Assembly: GCF_016446475.1 (NCBI RefSeq)
Contig: NZ_JAEHFP010000028.1
Coordinates: 1 to 40,439 of the forward strand
DNA: 40,439 bases
Direction: 5' to 3'
Origin: Paracoccus binzhouensis
GTDB taxonomy: Bacteria > Pseudomonadota > Alphaproteobacteria > Rhodobacterales > Rhodobacteraceae
Shown: in pieces, positions 23,529-32,432 of the stretch
Layout of the letters: each line of letters begins with the position of its first letter
How positions within the stretch are numbered: position 1 is the stretch's first letter
Notes under the pieces: model-generated
What the model was told of the DNA's origin: nothing
Databases searched by the model: none
Seen by the model: only the letters and a program-made list of their open reading frames with translations
Translations under genes and position numbers: made by a program

Positions 23529-24464
23529 ATGACGATTGATCCCGAATATGCAGGGGCCGAGCCGGTCCACACCTCCTCCCAGACCGATCACGCCCTCTCT
23601 GAGCTCCAGCTCTACGGCTGGCGTCCCTTCCAGGATGAACCCGATCCAAGGCCGCTGCCCGAGGGCAATACCGTCGCTGCCGCCGTCACCGACATCTTCG
23701 ACGCCCTTGTGGCGACGCTCAGTGACACCCGCCTTGAGCCCGATCTCGAAGAACTGCTCTGGGGGACCGCAAATCTCTTCCACCGGGCCACCGGCCGGGT
23801 GGAACGCGATCTCGACGACAACGAGCAGGCACAGCGCCGGATGCAGCGGGAACAGGACGGCAGCGAAGTGAAGTCCGTCGAACTCGAACGCCTCACGGCC
23901 GAGGGACAGACTCTGATCGAACGGCGCAGCAGCATGGAACTCTTCCGCGACCTCGCCGCCGAGGCTTTCGAGCACCATACCGGCAGCGCCTGGCGACCGC
24001 GCACCGGCTCGATGGTCAACCATCGCAACCTGACCGCCGCGATGATCGACAGCCGCGACTTCCTCGCCGCGAAGCGCCGGGCCGAGACCGAGGTGATGCT
24101 GCCCGCCGGTCCAAAGGTGGCGCTGACCGGCGGTGCGGATTTCAACGATCATCGCCTGATTTGGGCGAAGCTCGATCAGGTCCATGCCAAGCACCCCGAC
24201 ATGGTGCTGCTGCACGGTGGCTCGCCGAAGGGGGCGGAGTTGATCGCATCCCGCTGGGCGGACAACCGCAAGGTTCCACAGGTCGCCTTCCGGCCCGACT
24301 GGACCAAGCACGCCAAGGCCGCGCCGTTCAAGCGCAACGATACCATGCTGGACGTGCTGCCGGTCGGCGTCCTCGTCTTCCCCGGCACCGGGATTCAGGA
24401 GAATCTCGCCGACAAGGCCCGCAAGCTCGGCATTCCGGTCATGAAGTTCGATGGCGGGGCGTAA
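23529..24464 (+). CDS. DUF2493 (SLOG-like) domain protein
   Basis: A 311-residue protein. The N-terminal 190 residues are acidic and helical with charged coiled stretches (ERDLDDNEQAQRRMQREQDG). The C-terminal DUF2493 domain starts around residue 195 (KVALTGGADFNDHRLIWAKLDQVHAKHP) with the nucleotide-binding-like LLHGGSPKGAELIASRWA and the VAFRPDW block. SLOG-type folds bind nucleotides or their derivatives; members on plasmids have no settled role. The ATG at 23529 was chosen because the upstream frame enters the structured gap. A hairpin overlaps its stop codon. Confidence 0.82.
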   Translation: MTIDPEYAGAEPVHTSSQTDHALSELQLYGWRPFQDEPDPRPLPEGNTVAAAVTDIFDALVATLSDTRLEPDLEELLWGTANLFHRATGRVERDLDDNEQAQRRMQREQDGSEVKSVELERLTAEGQTLIERRSSMELFRDLAAEAFEHHTGSAWRPRTGSMVNHRNLTAAMIDSRDFLAAKRRAETEVMLPAGPKVALTGGADFNDHRLIWAKLDQVHAKHPDMVLLHGGSPKGAELIASRWADNRKVPQVAFRPDWTKHAKAAPFKRNDTMLDVLPVGVLVFPGTGIQENLADKARKLGIPVMKFDGGA

Positions 24465-24494
24465 GCCCCGCCGTTCGGCGGCTTTCAGCCGCCA
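24454..24494 (+). terminator. Double hairpin at the DUF2493 gene end
   Basis: GGCGGGGC-GTAA-GCCCCGCC (24454-24473) has the stop codon in its tetraloop. It is followed by GGCGGCT-TTC-AGCCGCC (24478-24494). No T-run follows. Confidence 0.55.
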
Positions 24495-24624
24495 AACCTT
24501 GACAGAAAGTGCCGCCGCGCCTTTGATGAAACATCCTTGCAGAACCGGCGAAGCAGCATAGTCGCAGGCGGAGCGCATCTCCCGGCAGCCTGTCGTGATC
24601 CCCAACCGTTCTCTGGAGGTTTCC

Positions 24625-25041
24625 ATGACGCTGATCCTGCTTGCCATCTCGCTCACCATCGCGGCCTGCGTGATCGCTTGGAATCTCGCGATCTATGCCT
24701 TGCCCGTCATGGCGGCCATCACGGCCGCGCAATATGCTTGGGGCGCGGGAGCCGGTGTCGTGATGTCGGGCTTTGCTGCCATCGGCGCTGCCTTGTTCTC
24801 GATCGCCCTTGTGATCGTGGTTCTCGGCTTCGCGAAAAATCCGGCGCTGCGGCTCATTGCGCTTGCTCTCTTCGCCGTGCCTGCCGTCATTGCCGGCTAT
24901 GCCCTTGTCTATGGCATCACCAAGAACGCCATCGACTCGGGCCTGGTCCTCAATCTGCTCGGCGGCATGGGCGGTCTCGTCATCGGCATCTCGGCCATCG
25001 TCAATCTGAATGCCCTCGGCGAGTCGGTGTTCTCGCGCTGA
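24625..25041 (+). CDS. Small integral membrane protein
   Basis: A 138-residue protein with four predicted transmembrane segments (about residues 2-20, 25-50, 55-75 and 80-100) and a final hydrophobic stretch near 112-130, all joined by very short loops. The ATG at 24625 follows CTGGAGG; an upstream ATG lacks a ribosome site. No family recognised. Small membrane proteins next to DNA-processing genes of conjugative elements may affect entry exclusion or the transfer channel, but nothing in the sequence proves this. Confidence 0.68.
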   Translation: MTLILLAISLTIAACVIAWNLAIYALPVMAAITAAQYAWGAGAGVVMSGFAAIGAALFSIALVIVVLGFAKNPALRLIALALFAVPAVIAGYALVYGITKNAIDSGLVLNLLGGMGGLVIGISAIVNLNALGESVFSR

Positions 25042-25745
25042 AACTCCCGCCGCGATCCGCCACCTCCGAGTAAACCCGGCAGCTTGCGCTATCGGGCCTC
25101 GGTCGTTCCACCCAAGACGGAAAGTGAGTTCATCGCGGGCATGTCGCCGTCGCTCCCGGCCCGCTTCGCCCGGCTCTGGAAACGGTTCATCGGTGCGAAC
25201 CCGCAGTTCTTTGCGGTCGATACCCCGCTGCATCGGTCCACCTCGCTTCGTAGGGCCTCCGAGAACACCTTCCTTGCCCCTTCACGATGCAGTAGGACCG
25301 AGCCTTTGGCCGATGAAGCAGGACGGTGCCACACTGGACCTGGGAACCCGATAGCCTGTTCGATCACATCGCGGATGACAGGGCCTTCCGGCGGCGGACG
25401 CGAGGGCGGCCGACGATGACGGGTGACGGCTGCCATGCCGGGTGGTCTTGGTTCAAATGGGGCTGACAGGTCACGGTTGCAAGCAAGGACGATGGTTCTG
25501 CTGTGCGTCCCCGATCCGCTCACGAAAGCACCATCCCTCCGCCTGACTGATCCCCTAAGTCCGTTCGGCTTCCACCAGCAACCCCCGCGGCTCCCAGCCG
25601 TGTTGCCGCGCAAGCGCGGCTGCCCGCCCCACCTGGGGCCTTGGGGGCAAGCTGCAGCAAGGGCGGCAGTTGCAGGAGTCTTCCGACGGCCTTGGCCGGG
25701 TCTCGTCGGAGGGACGGTCCCTCCGAGGAGCAACGGAGACCTACA
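25042..25745 (+). other. Gene-free stretch with structured ssb leader at its end
   Basis: Frames across 25042-25560 are arginine/serine-rich or broken, and I see no gene. Immediately before ssb the DNA is highly structured. TCCGACG (25682-25688) pairs with CGTCGGA (25704-25710), and GGAGGGA (25708-25714) with TCCCTCC (25718-25724), loop CGG, then GAGGAG and CGGAG before the ATG at 25746. The two stems share bases and so are mutually exclusive, the layout of a switch or of a single-strand-dependent element. Confidence 0.5.
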
Positions 25746-26147
25746 ATGCAGAACATCGTCATCCTCGCCGGCAACATCGGCCAGGCCCCCGAAACCCGCA
25801 CCACCCAGGGCGGCACCGGCATCACCCACTTCACCCTGGCCACCTCGCGCCCCCGCTATTCGGAAGGCCGCGTCCTGCGCGACGAGAATGGCTATCGGGT
25901 CCAGGACACCGAATGGCACCGCATCACCTGCTTCAACGGCCTCGGCAAAACGGTCCAGCAGCATTGCGACAAGGGCATGAAGGTTCTGGTTCGCGGCCGT
26001 ATCCACTACACGAAATGGACCGACGCCGCCGGGGTCGATCGTTACGGCTGCGAGATCATCGCCGAGACGGTCGATTTCCTGAGCCGCGCGAAGCAGACCG
26101 AGAACGACGACGGCAAGTTCATCGACGACGATGACATTCCGTTCTGA
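25746..26147 (+). CDS. ssb: Single-stranded DNA-binding protein
   Basis: A 133-residue SSB. The OB fold spans about residues 1-112 (MQNIVILAGNIGQAPETR, DTEWHRITCFNGLGKTVQQHCDKGMKVLVRGRI). A short acidic tail ends in DDDIPF, the tip that recruits replication and repair proteins. The linker is shorter than in chromosomal SSBs, as is common for plasmid copies. SSB genes are typical of leading regions, coating the transferred strand on arrival. The ATG is chosen because the frame upstream lies in the structured leader. A strong terminator follows. Confidence 0.93.
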   Translation: MQNIVILAGNIGQAPETRTTQGGTGITHFTLATSRPRYSEGRVLRDENGYRVQDTEWHRITCFNGLGKTVQQHCDKGMKVLVRGRIHYTKWTDAAGVDRYGCEIIAETVDFLSRAKQTENDDGKFIDDDDIPF

Positions 26148-26161
26148 TCGGGAACCCGAGG

Positions 26162-26186
26162 CCCGGCGGCGCAAGCCGCCGGGTTT
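26162..26186 (+). terminator. Terminator after ssb
   Basis: CCCGGCGGC-GCAA-GCCGCCGGG (26162-26183), a 9-bp stem with a stable tetraloop, followed by TTT. Confidence 0.72.
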
Positions 26187-26320
26187 CTCCCCTGCTTCAC
26201 CGGATCGCGCCCGCCGATTCTGGCAAGGTCCAGCGACCGAATCAGACGGGCATGGACGGGAGAGTCGCCTAGCTATCCTTGATAATTGCACCTGAATTTC
26301 GGCTGGCATCCGAAGCAAGA

Positions 26321-26388
26321 ACGACTATTATAGTCGTAGTTCTGGAGTGCGTGCATATCCCGGTGGGAGGTGATCATGTATGATCACC
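26321..26388. promoter_or_regulatory. Operators of the HTH repressor gene
   Basis: ACGACTA-TTA-TAGTCGT (26321-26337) is a perfect 7-bp inverted repeat. GGTGATCA-TGTA-TGATCACC (26369-26388) is a perfect 8-bp one covering the ribosome site and the ATG at 26380. Either could bind the HTH protein; the second could also fold in the mRNA and hide the start. Confidence 0.58.
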
Positions 26389-26631
26389 GCTCGCCAATCA
26401 CGGGCTGCGCGTGCGTTACTGGGATGGACACAGGAGACGCTCGCCGACAAGGCCCAGGTCGCATTGACCGCACTCAAACGTCTCGAATCCCAAAACGGGC
26501 TCGAGGTGTTCGAGTCCACCCGCGATCAGGTGCGCCGCGCTCTCGAAGCGGCGGGGATCGTTTTCCTGTCGACGGACAAGGGCGAGGGCGTGTTGTTGCA
26601 GCACGATGGGACCAACACCGCCAAACGGTGA
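26380..26631 (+). CDS. Small XRE-family HTH regulator
   Basis: An 83-residue Cro/C1-type repressor: helix-turn-helix ARQSRAARALLGWTQETLADKAQVALTALKRLE (residues 4-36), then a short helix and a C-terminal DKGEGVLLQ segment. Proteins of this size control conjugation or lysogeny switches in many integrative elements. The start is the ATG at 26380 behind GGGAGG. Two perfect palindromes at and before the start support autoregulation. The gene is followed by the DUF2285 genes, whose products are thought to be DNA-binding regulators of the element. Confidence 0.85.
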   Translation: MITARQSRAARALLGWTQETLADKAQVALTALKRLESQNGLEVFESTRDQVRRALEAAGIVFLSTDKGEGVLLQHDGTNTAKR

Positions 26632-26724
26632 AATAGCGGCCCGCGTGATGTCAGGTTCTCGTCAAAAGGAATGGCTATCTTCCGCCGAAGATGGTTAACA
26701 AATACGTTACCCGAACGTGAGCGA

Positions 26725-27003
26725 ATGATGGCCCGCGCGACACAGACATATCTCGACAAACCGCCGTCCAGCCAGACGCTGACATCTTATGATCGCGAGC
26801 ACATGAAACTCTACATGCGCCTGCTCGATGCCGAGCGTGATGGCGCCGATTGGCGCGAAGCCGTGCAGGTTCTTTTTGGCCTCGATCCCGAACACGACCC
26901 CGAGCATTGCCGAGCCGTCCATGAAGCTCATCTCGCCCGCGCGCACTGGATGACCGAACAGGGCTACCGGGAGCTGGTCCGCGAAAGCCAACGCAAGACC
27001 TGA
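26725..27003 (+). CDS. DUF2285-domain protein
   Basis: A 92-residue protein with the DUF2285 pattern YDREHMKLYMRLLDAERDGADWREAVQVLFGLDPEHDPE and HLARAHWMTEQGYRELV. This family is typical of Rhizobiales and sphingomonad integrative elements and is believed to include DNA-binding transcription factors. The start is either of two adjacent ATGs (26725, 26728). The longer frame to 26671 begins with an arginine-rich run unlike the family. Confidence 0.78.
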   Translation: MMARATQTYLDKPPSSQTLTSYDREHMKLYMRLLDAERDGADWREAVQVLFGLDPEHDPEHCRAVHEAHLARAHWMTEQGYRELVRESQRKT

Positions 27004-27115
27004 CCCGTGATGCGTGCCGCGCATCACCTGTTGACCAGCGCCTGACTTCCGAAACGCAACCCGTGCGGGAATCCTGAGCCTTCCCTATTCGTTTGAGTGG
27101 ATTCGGGAGGCCGCG

Positions 27116-27887
27116 ATGACCCCTGACGCATCGACCTGGCGTTCTTCGGCGCAATACGACCATCTGGATGAACTGACCGCATCCGATCTGGCCTGGGAAT
27201 GGCTGCGCCGCAACGATGATTATGACGCAGATTTTGAAGCCTCGATTGCCGACCATGGAGACCCCCAGCCGCTGACCGAACGGATCCGGCAGCGCTGGGG
27301 GTTGCGATTTCCCCGTCGATCCGCTGATCCCGCCGCCCGATGCGCCAGTTTTCTGGCTTCCGGCCGAGGACACAAGTGTCGTGGTGCTGACCGAGGCCCC
27401 TTCGGGTCTCGGCGACAGCATTGATGACGCTCCGCCGACCTGGCGCCTCGACTTCTCGGTCAAGAACCCCGGTATGGAGTTCCGATTCCCGCTCGGCAAC
27501 GGGCAGCATCTGCAGGTTCTCGACGGCGCCCTCAAGGGCGATGCGATCGCGGTCGCCGTCGTCCCTCTCAGTCTCGCCGGTTTCGACCGGATCGAAGCCG
27601 TTCAACGCTTCCTTTCCGCCCTGCATGGACGCGCGATTCCCCCGGATACGCGCCTGACACGCCAGCAAAGGGAGCGACTCCGACGGATGCTGCGGGCTTT
27701 CGATGGCCATCGGGCCGGCACCACGCAGCAGGAGATCGCGCGTGTCCTCCTGAACACCGGCCGTCTCGACCGGGACGAATGGCAGGCATCCTCCGCCCGT
27801 CATGCCATCAAGGCACTCCTGCGTGACGCCCGTTCCATGGTCGCCGGCGGTTATCGGAAACTCCTTCGTCATCGCCGCCCACGATAG
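27116..27887 (+). pseudogene. DUF6499-DUF2285 regulator gene with a one-base frameshift
   Basis: The first frame starts at 27116 behind CGGGAGG and encodes WRSSAQYDHLDELTASDLAWEWLRRNDDY, the DUF6499 transcriptional-regulator-like opening, up to about RQRWGLRFP. Coding then continues in another frame with VDPLIPPPDAPVFWLPAEDTS through a DUF2285-like region to the stop at 27887. The switch point is a run of four Cs at 27311-27314: removing one C restores a single protein of about 256 residues. It may be a real inactivating insertion or a sequencing error in the homopolymer. Downstream, element genes such as repA, parA and tra are absent and phage debris begins. Confidence 0.75.
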
Positions 27888-27896
27888 CGCGGGTTT

Positions 27897-28206
27897 GCGC
27901 CGGCAACAGCCACTTCGTTGCGCCCGTCGCGGGCGCGTGGCTCTTCGGTGCCACGCTGCTATACAAGATCAACTCCAGCACCAATGCGCGTATGCGCGGG
28001 CGGCTGGTGCTGAACGGATCGACCGAAATCCGAGATCAAAGGGCGAGATTTCAGGGGCGCACGCCTCCGAGGCGACGGCGCTCTGGCTGCAGACCATGGC
28101 GCCGCTCGCGCAGGGCGACACCGTCGAGTTGCAGGGCACCTTTCGCGCGGCGGATGGGTATTTCGCGGCCGATCACACGTCGTTCTGGGGCTGCAAGGTC
28201 GGTTGA
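27897..28206 (+). pseudogene. Remnant of a DUF2793-like phage/GTA protein C-terminus
   Basis: Two frames must be joined. The first encodes GNSHFVAPVAGAWLFGATLLYKINSS and RGRLVLNGSTEIR; after a one-base shift near 28035, the second encodes GEISGAHASEATALWLQTMAPL to the natural-looking end ADHTSFWGCKVG. The stretch resembles the C-terminal ends of DUF2793 proteins from alphaproteobacterial phages and gene transfer agents (recognised from memory). The 5' part is missing and coding is broken, so it is a fossil. Confidence 0.5.
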
Positions 28207-28223
28207 GCGGCGGAAGGGAGAAG

Positions 28224-28371
28224 TGATGACACCACCCGTTCCGATCAGGGCTTTGTCCGCATGCCGGACGCCGAGTTCGAGGCGATCCTGACGCGCACGG
28301 CGGAAGAAGGCGCAAAACGCGCACTGGCGGATATCGGCCTCGACGGCGAAGAGGCCGCGCCGCCGGATTAA
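28224..28371 (+). pseudogene. Remnant of a DUF6127-like phage protein N-terminus
   Basis: After an AGGGAG site and an ATG at 28224, coding shifts by one base and continues as DQGFVRMPDAEFEAILTRTAEEGAKRALADIGLDGEE until a TAA at 28369. This matches the opening of DUF6127 proteins, which usually follow the DUF2793 gene in phage-like clusters; the membrane part expected next is absent. The sequence breaks off 27 bp before the cueR stop, marking the junction to the copper island. Confidence 0.5.
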
Positions 28372-28398
28372 GCGGCGATGGCCGACAATGCCCCGCAG

Positions 28399-28848
28399 TC
28401 AGACGGAGGGGCGGCTGCCTGGCAGGGGTGCCCTCGCGGGTGCCGGCCGATGCTCCGGGGCCGCTTGCTCGAAGTCGCAGAGGATCGGGCAGTCGGGCCG
28501 GTGGTCGCCCGCGCAGGCGTCCGCCAGCGTCGTGAGCGTGGTGACCATGTCCTCCATCTCGGCGATCCGATGCCGCAGCTCCTCGATGTGCTGAAGAGCG
28601 ACGCGCTTGACATCGCCGCTCTGCCGGCTGCCGTCACGCCAGAGGTTCAGGAGCTTCTGGATCTCGGGCACCGAGAAGCCCAGATCGCGCGCGCGACGGA
28701 TGAAGCGCAGCATGTGGACGTCGGTGTCCGAATAGTCGCGATAGCCCGATTGGGTCCGGTTGGCGGGAGGGATGAGGCCGGTCTGTTCGTAGTAGCGGAT
28801 CATCTTGGCGGAGACTCCCGAGGCGTGGGCTGCTTGTCCGATGTTCAT
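28399..28848 (-). CDS. cueR: CueR-like copper-responsive MerR regulator
   Basis: A 149-residue MerR-family activator. The winged HTH is at residues 2-35 (NIGQAAHASGVSAKMIRYYEQTGLIPP), followed by a dimerisation helix. C-terminal cysteines in DACAGDHRPDCPILCDF form the metal loop, with the C-x7-C spacing typical of Cu(I)/Ag(I)-sensing members. The start follows AAGGAG; a much longer frame lacks support. Three CueR-type promoters with 19-bp spacers occur in the window (31606-31693 and 37778-37800), so it should switch on copA1, copZ and copA2 under copper stress. It lies downstream of copA1 on the same strand. Confidence 0.9.
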   Translation of the reverse strand: MNIGQAAHASGVSAKMIRYYEQTGLIPPANRTQSGYRDYSDTDVHMLRFIRRARDLGFSVPEIQKLLNLWRDGSRQSGDVKRVALQHIEELRHRIAEMEDMVTTLTTLADACAGDHRPDCPILCDFEQAAPEHRPAPARAPLPGSRPSV

Positions 28849-29003
28849 GGGTGGCTCCTTTGGTTGGTGGTGAAGATGAGCGGAACGGCCGCTGGCGGAA
28901 AGATGACGTCGTGCGTGACGTGCGTGATATTGGTCATGACGGTCTTCCAGGCTAGGGGAATGACCGGGACGCACTCTGGCGCCCCGGTCGGCGCGGGTGG
29001 CGA

Positions 29004-31565
29004 TCACTCGGCAGGTGCAAGCCGGCCGGACATGGCGGGGCTGGCGGTCGCTGGGGCCGTCGGATCGGTCCCCATCGGCGGCGTGAAGCGGCGCAGGCGG
29101 AGCGCGTTGCCGAGCACGAAGACCGAGGACAGCGCCATCGCCCCGGCGGCGAAGACCGGCGACAGCAGAACCCCGTAGGCCGGGTAGAGCACGCCCGCCG
29201 CGACCGGGATCAGCGCGGTGTTGTAGGCGAAGGCCCAGAACAGGTTCTGCCGGATATTGCCGATCGTCGCGCGCGACAACGCGATGGCGTTGGGCACGCC
29301 CTTGAGGCTGCCCGACATCAGCACCACGTCGGCGGCCTCGATCGCCACATCCGTTCCGGTGCCGATGGCAAGGCCCACATCCGCCTCGGCCAGCGCCGGG
29401 GCGTCGTTGATGCCGTCACCGACATAGGCCAGCGTCCCATGACTGGTCTTGAGACGGCGCACGGCCTCGACCTTGCCTTCGGGCAGCACCTCGGCCACGA
29501 CCTCGTCGATGCCTAGCCGCCGGGCGATGGCTTCGGCCGTGCGGCGGTTGTCGCCGGTGATCATCGCAACCTTCAGGCCGAGGTCGTGCAACGCCGCGAT
29601 CGCGGCCGGCGTCGTCTCCTTGATCGGGTCGGCCACGGCGATGATCGCCGCCAGCTTGCCGTCGATCGCGGCGTAGAGGGGCGACTTGCCCTCGTTGCCG
29701 AGACGCTCGGCGATCTTGGCGAAACCGGCCACGTCATGGCCAAGCTCGGCCATGTAGCGGTCTGCGCCGATCTCGACGGGCTTGCCGCCGGCCACGGCCC
29801 TGACGCCGAACCCTGTCACCGACTCGAAGTTCGAGACGGCGGGCAGCGTAAGGCCTTCCCCGGCGGCCGCGTCCACGATCGCACGGGCGATCGGGTGCTC
29901 CGACTTCTCCTCGACCGCGGCGACGAGGCTCAGGACCTCGGCCCGCTCGAACCCGGCGGCCAGTTCCAGATCGGTCAGCGCGGGGGCGCCTTCCGTCAGC
30001 GTGCCGGTCTTGTCCACCGCCACGACCCTGGCATCCTTCAGCAGCTGGAGCGCTTCGCCCTTGCGGAACAGCACGCCCATCTCGGCGCCGCGCCCGGTGC
30101 CCACCATGATCGAGGTCGGCGTGGCGAGGCCCATCGCACAGGGGCAGGCGATGATCAGGACCGCGACGGCGTTCACCAGCGCGAAGGTCAGCGCCGGGTC
30201 GGGACCGAAGAAGAACCAGATGCCGAAGGTCAGCGCCGCCACCGCCATGACGGCCGGGACGAACCACATGGTGACGCGGTCCACCAGCGCCTGGATTGGC
30301 AGTTTCGAGCCCTGCGCCTCCTCGACCAGGCGGATGATCTGCGCCAGCACCGTGTCCCCGCCGACCGCAGTGGCGCGAAAGGCGAAGGCGCCTTTCTGGT
30401 TCACGGTGCCGCCGGTCACGGCAGCGCCCGCCTGCTTCTGGACGGGGATGGGCTCGCCGGTGATCATCGATTCATCCACCCAGCTCTCGCCCTCGACCAC
30501 CTCGCCGTCCACGGGGACGCGCTCGCCCGGACGGACCTCGACGAGATCGCCGGGAGCCACGTTGGCCACCGCGATGTCCTCGACGCGGCCGCCCCGGCGC
30601 ACGCGCGCGGTCTTGGGCTGCAGGCCAACAAGGCGGGTGATCGCCTCGGAGGTGCGGCCCTTGGCGCGCGCCTCGAGATAGCGGCCGAGCAGGATCAGCG
30701 TCACGATAACGGCTGCCGCCTCGTAATAGACGTTGACGGTGCCCGCCGGCAGCAGGCCGGGGGCGAAGGTGGCGACAAGTGAATAACCGAAAGCCGCCAG
30801 CGTGCCGACCGCGACAAGGCTGTTCATGTCAGGCGCGCCACGGAACAGGGCGGGAAGGCCCTTCTGGTAGAAGCGGATGCCGGGGATGGCGAGGACCAGC
30901 AGCGTCAGCGCGAACTGGATATACCAACTGGCCTGCATGCCGATGGTGCCCGCGACGAGGTCATGGACGGCGGGAATGAGGTGGCTGCCCATCTCGAGGA
31001 CGAAGACCGGCAGGGTCAGCGCCGCCGCCAGGATCAGGTCGCGCCGCAGCGTCTCGCGCTCGGCCTCCTTGCGGGCGTTGGCCTGCGCCTCATCGGCCCC
31101 GCCGCCGTCGATCAGCCGCGCCTCGTAGCCGGTTTCGGTGATGGCCCGCAGCAACGCGCCGGCATCGGCCGGGCCCGTGACGGTCGCGCGCTCGGTGGCG
31201 AGGTTGACGGTCGCCGAAGCAACGCCGGGCACCGCCTGCAGCGCCCTTTCGACCCGGCCCACGCAAGAGGCGCAGGTCATCCCCTCGATGGCGATCTCGA
31301 CCGCACCCTGGGGCTTGGGCACGTCATAGCCCGCGCTTTCCACCGCACCCACCAGCGCGGCACGCTCGACCGGCGCGCTGAGACGGATGTCGGCGCGCTC
31401 GGTGGCCAGGTTGACATTTGCCGAGGCGACGCCGGGCACGGCCCGCAGCGCCTTCTCGACCCGGCCCACGCATGAGGCACAGGTCATGCCCTCGATGGAC
31501 AGGCTGATCGGGGGCAGATTGATGCTGCCGGCTCCGGGCTCGCGATCTCGCGCTGGGGCGGTCAT
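29004..31565 (-). CDS. copA: Cu(I)-exporting P1B-type ATPase with two metal-binding domains
   Basis: An 853-residue inner-membrane pump moving Cu(I) (or Ag(I)) out of the cytoplasm. It has two N-terminal HMA domains with GMTCASC motifs (C29/C32 and C98/C101). The membrane CPC is at 474-476 ([12 protein letters not shown]), the phosphorylated D518 lies in DKTGTLTEG, and the nucleotide-domain SEHPIA and the [10 protein letters not shown] motif are intact. Transcribed from a CueR-type promoter at 31606-31636 that mirrors the copZ promoter. The length and all catalytic motifs are complete. Confidence 0.96.
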   Translation of the reverse strand: MTAPARDREPGAGSINLPPISLSIEGMTCASCVGRVEKALRAVPGVASANVNLATERADIRLSAPVERAALVGAVESAGYDVPKPQGAVEIAIEGMTCASCVGRVERALQAVPGVASATVNLATERATVTGPADAGALLRAITETGYEARLIDGGGADEAQANARKEAERETLRRDLILAAALTLPVFVLEMGSHLIPAVHDLVAGTIGMQASWYIQFALTLLVLAIPGIRFYQKGLPALFRGAPDMNSLVAVGTLAAFGYSLVATFAPGLLPAGTVNVYYEAAAVIVTLILLGRYLEARAKGRTSEAITRLVGLQPKTARVRRGGRVEDIAVANVAPGDLVEVRPGERVPVDGEVVEGESWVDESMITGEPIPVQKQAGAAVTGGTVNQKGAFAFRATAVGGDTVLAQIIRLVEEAQGSKLPIQALVDRVTMWFVPAVMAVAALTFGIWFFFGPDPALTFALVNAVAVLIIACPCAMGLATPTSIMVGTGRGAEMGVLFRKGEALQLLKDARVVAVDKTGTLTEGAPALTDLELAAGFERAEVLSLVAAVEEKSEHPIARAIVDAAAGEGLTLPAVSNFESVTGFGVRAVAGGKPVEIGADRYMAELGHDVAGFAKIAERLGNEGKSPLYAAIDGKLAAIIAVADPIKETTPAAIAALHDLGLKVAMITGDNRRTAEAIARRLGIDEVVAEVLPEGKVEAVRRLKTSHGTLAYVGDGINDAPALAEADVGLAIGTGTDVAIEAADVVLMSGSLKGVPNAIALSRATIGNIRQNLFWAFAYNTALIPVAAGVLYPAYGVLLSPVFAAGAMALSSVFVLGNALRLRRFTPPMGTDPTAPATASPAMSGRLAPAE

Positions 31566-31605
31566 GAAGGGGGTCTCCTTGAAGCTATTCCATCATCCGC
31601 CAAGG

Positions 31606-31693
31606 GAGATAAGGGTTCCCATCGCTGGAAGGTCAAGACCTGTCAGGATCGATTCTTTCCTCTTGACCTTCCAGCGATGGGAAACCCTATCTC
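31606..31693. promoter_or_regulatory. Mirrored CueR promoters between copA and copZ
   Basis: Plus strand: -35 TTGACC (31663-31668), 19-bp spacer, -10 TATCTC (31688-31693). Minus strand: -35 TTGACC (31636-31631), 19-bp spacer, -10 TATCTC (31611-31606). Both spacers contain TTCCAGCGATGGGAA, an imperfect palindrome. Spacers of 19 bp are the hallmark of promoters activated by MerR-type regulators, so one regulator should drive both directions. Confidence 0.85.
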
Positions 31694-31725
31694 ACCTTGC
31701 ATGAGACGAACCACAGGAGGCACTC

Positions 31726-31932
31726 ATGCAGTTCCACATTGAAAATATGACCTGCGGCGGCTGCGCGTGCGGCGTGACCAGGGCGATTCACACGGTTGAT
31801 CCCGCAGCGAACGTCGAGGCCGATCCCCCGAAGCGCAAGGTCGTCGTCACCTCCGGGCAGCCCCGCGCCGCCTTCGAGGCCGCGCTGGCCGAGGCGGGCT
31901 TTCCCGTCGCGCCGGTGGGGACGGTCGCCTGA
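31726..31932 (+). CDS. copZ: CopZ-like copper chaperone (HMA domain)
   Basis: A 68-residue single HMA domain: [21 protein letters not shown] with the C-G-G-C copper site and an additional adjacent cysteine, then a beta-alpha-beta ending [11 protein letters not shown]. It should carry Cu(I) in the cytoplasm to CopA. It has an AGGAGG site, is read from a CueR promoter, and overlaps the next gene by one base (TGATG). Confidence 0.9.
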   Translation: MQFHIENMTCGGCACGVTRAIHTVDPAANVEADPPKRKVVVTSGQPRAAFEAALAEAGFPVAPVGTVA

Positions 31933-32336
31933 TGAACAAGCTGTCCGTTCTGTTCATGGCGACCGCGCTTGCCGCCGCGGGCGGACTGGCCGTTGCGCAA
32001 TCGCAGATCGTGGATGAAGGCGTTACGATCACGGATCGTTCGGACATGGGTCATGGCGCGCATGGTGCGGCTGCCTCCGACAGCCCGGCAGTTCAGGCCT
32101 ACATGGCCGCAAACGACCGCATGCATGCCGGGATGGCCGTCGAGTTCAGTGGCGACGCCGACGTGGATTTCATGCGCAGCATGATCCCGCACCATCAGGG
32201 CGCCATCGACATGGCGCGCGTCGTGTTGGGACACGGCGAGGACCCGCAGATCCGTGCCCTCGCCGAAGACGTGATCGCGGCGCAGGAGGGCGAGATCGCC
32301 ATGATGCGCGAGTGGCTGGCCGCCCGCGGTCAGTAA
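31932..32336 (+). CDS. Periplasmic DUF305 (CopM-like) protein
   Basis: A 134-residue protein with a signal peptide (about residues 1-22, ending AVAQ) and a DUF305 domain with the typical [46 protein letters not shown]. Histidine- and methionine-rich surface residues suit periplasmic copper binding, as shown for cyanobacterial CopM. Translationally coupled to copZ and under the same CueR promoter. Its DUF305 core is closely similar to the one in the fusion protein encoded convergently at 32463-34010. Confidence 0.9.
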   Translation: MNKLSVLFMATALAAAGGLAVAQSQIVDEGVTITDRSDMGHGAHGAAASDSPAVQAYMAANDRMHAGMAVEFSGDADVDFMRSMIPHHQGAIDMARVVLGHGEDPQIRALAEDVIAAQEGEIAMMREWLAARGQ

Positions 32337-32363
32337 CAGGCTCGCGCCCCCCAAGGGATAGCG

Positions 32364-32391
32364 AGGGCCCGCCAATGAGACGGCGGGCCCT
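32364..32391 (+). terminator. Terminator of the copZ-DUF305 operon
   Basis: AGGGCCCGCC (32364-32373) and GGCGGGCCCT (32382-32391) form a perfect 10-bp stem followed by ATTGTT. It lies between convergent genes and may work both ways. Confidence 0.7.
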
Positions 32392-32432
32392 ATTGTTCTG
32401 ACCGACCGCGGCTCGGTGCCTGGCCGGTAGCT

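Noticed and set aside
25084..25419. 111-codon frame after the membrane-protein gene
   Set aside because: No ribosome site, Arg/Ser-rich end, no recognisable domain; treated as gene-free.
28861..29000. Plus-strand peptide with VFQA and GTHSGA resembling the 54-residue protein at 12893
   Set aside because: Similarity is short and interrupted, the frame has no proper start, and it lies in the copA-cueR spacer; probably chance.
29586..30782. 398-codon open frame on the plus strand
   Set aside because: Antisense to the first copA; the same motif-rich protein on the other strand explains the openness.
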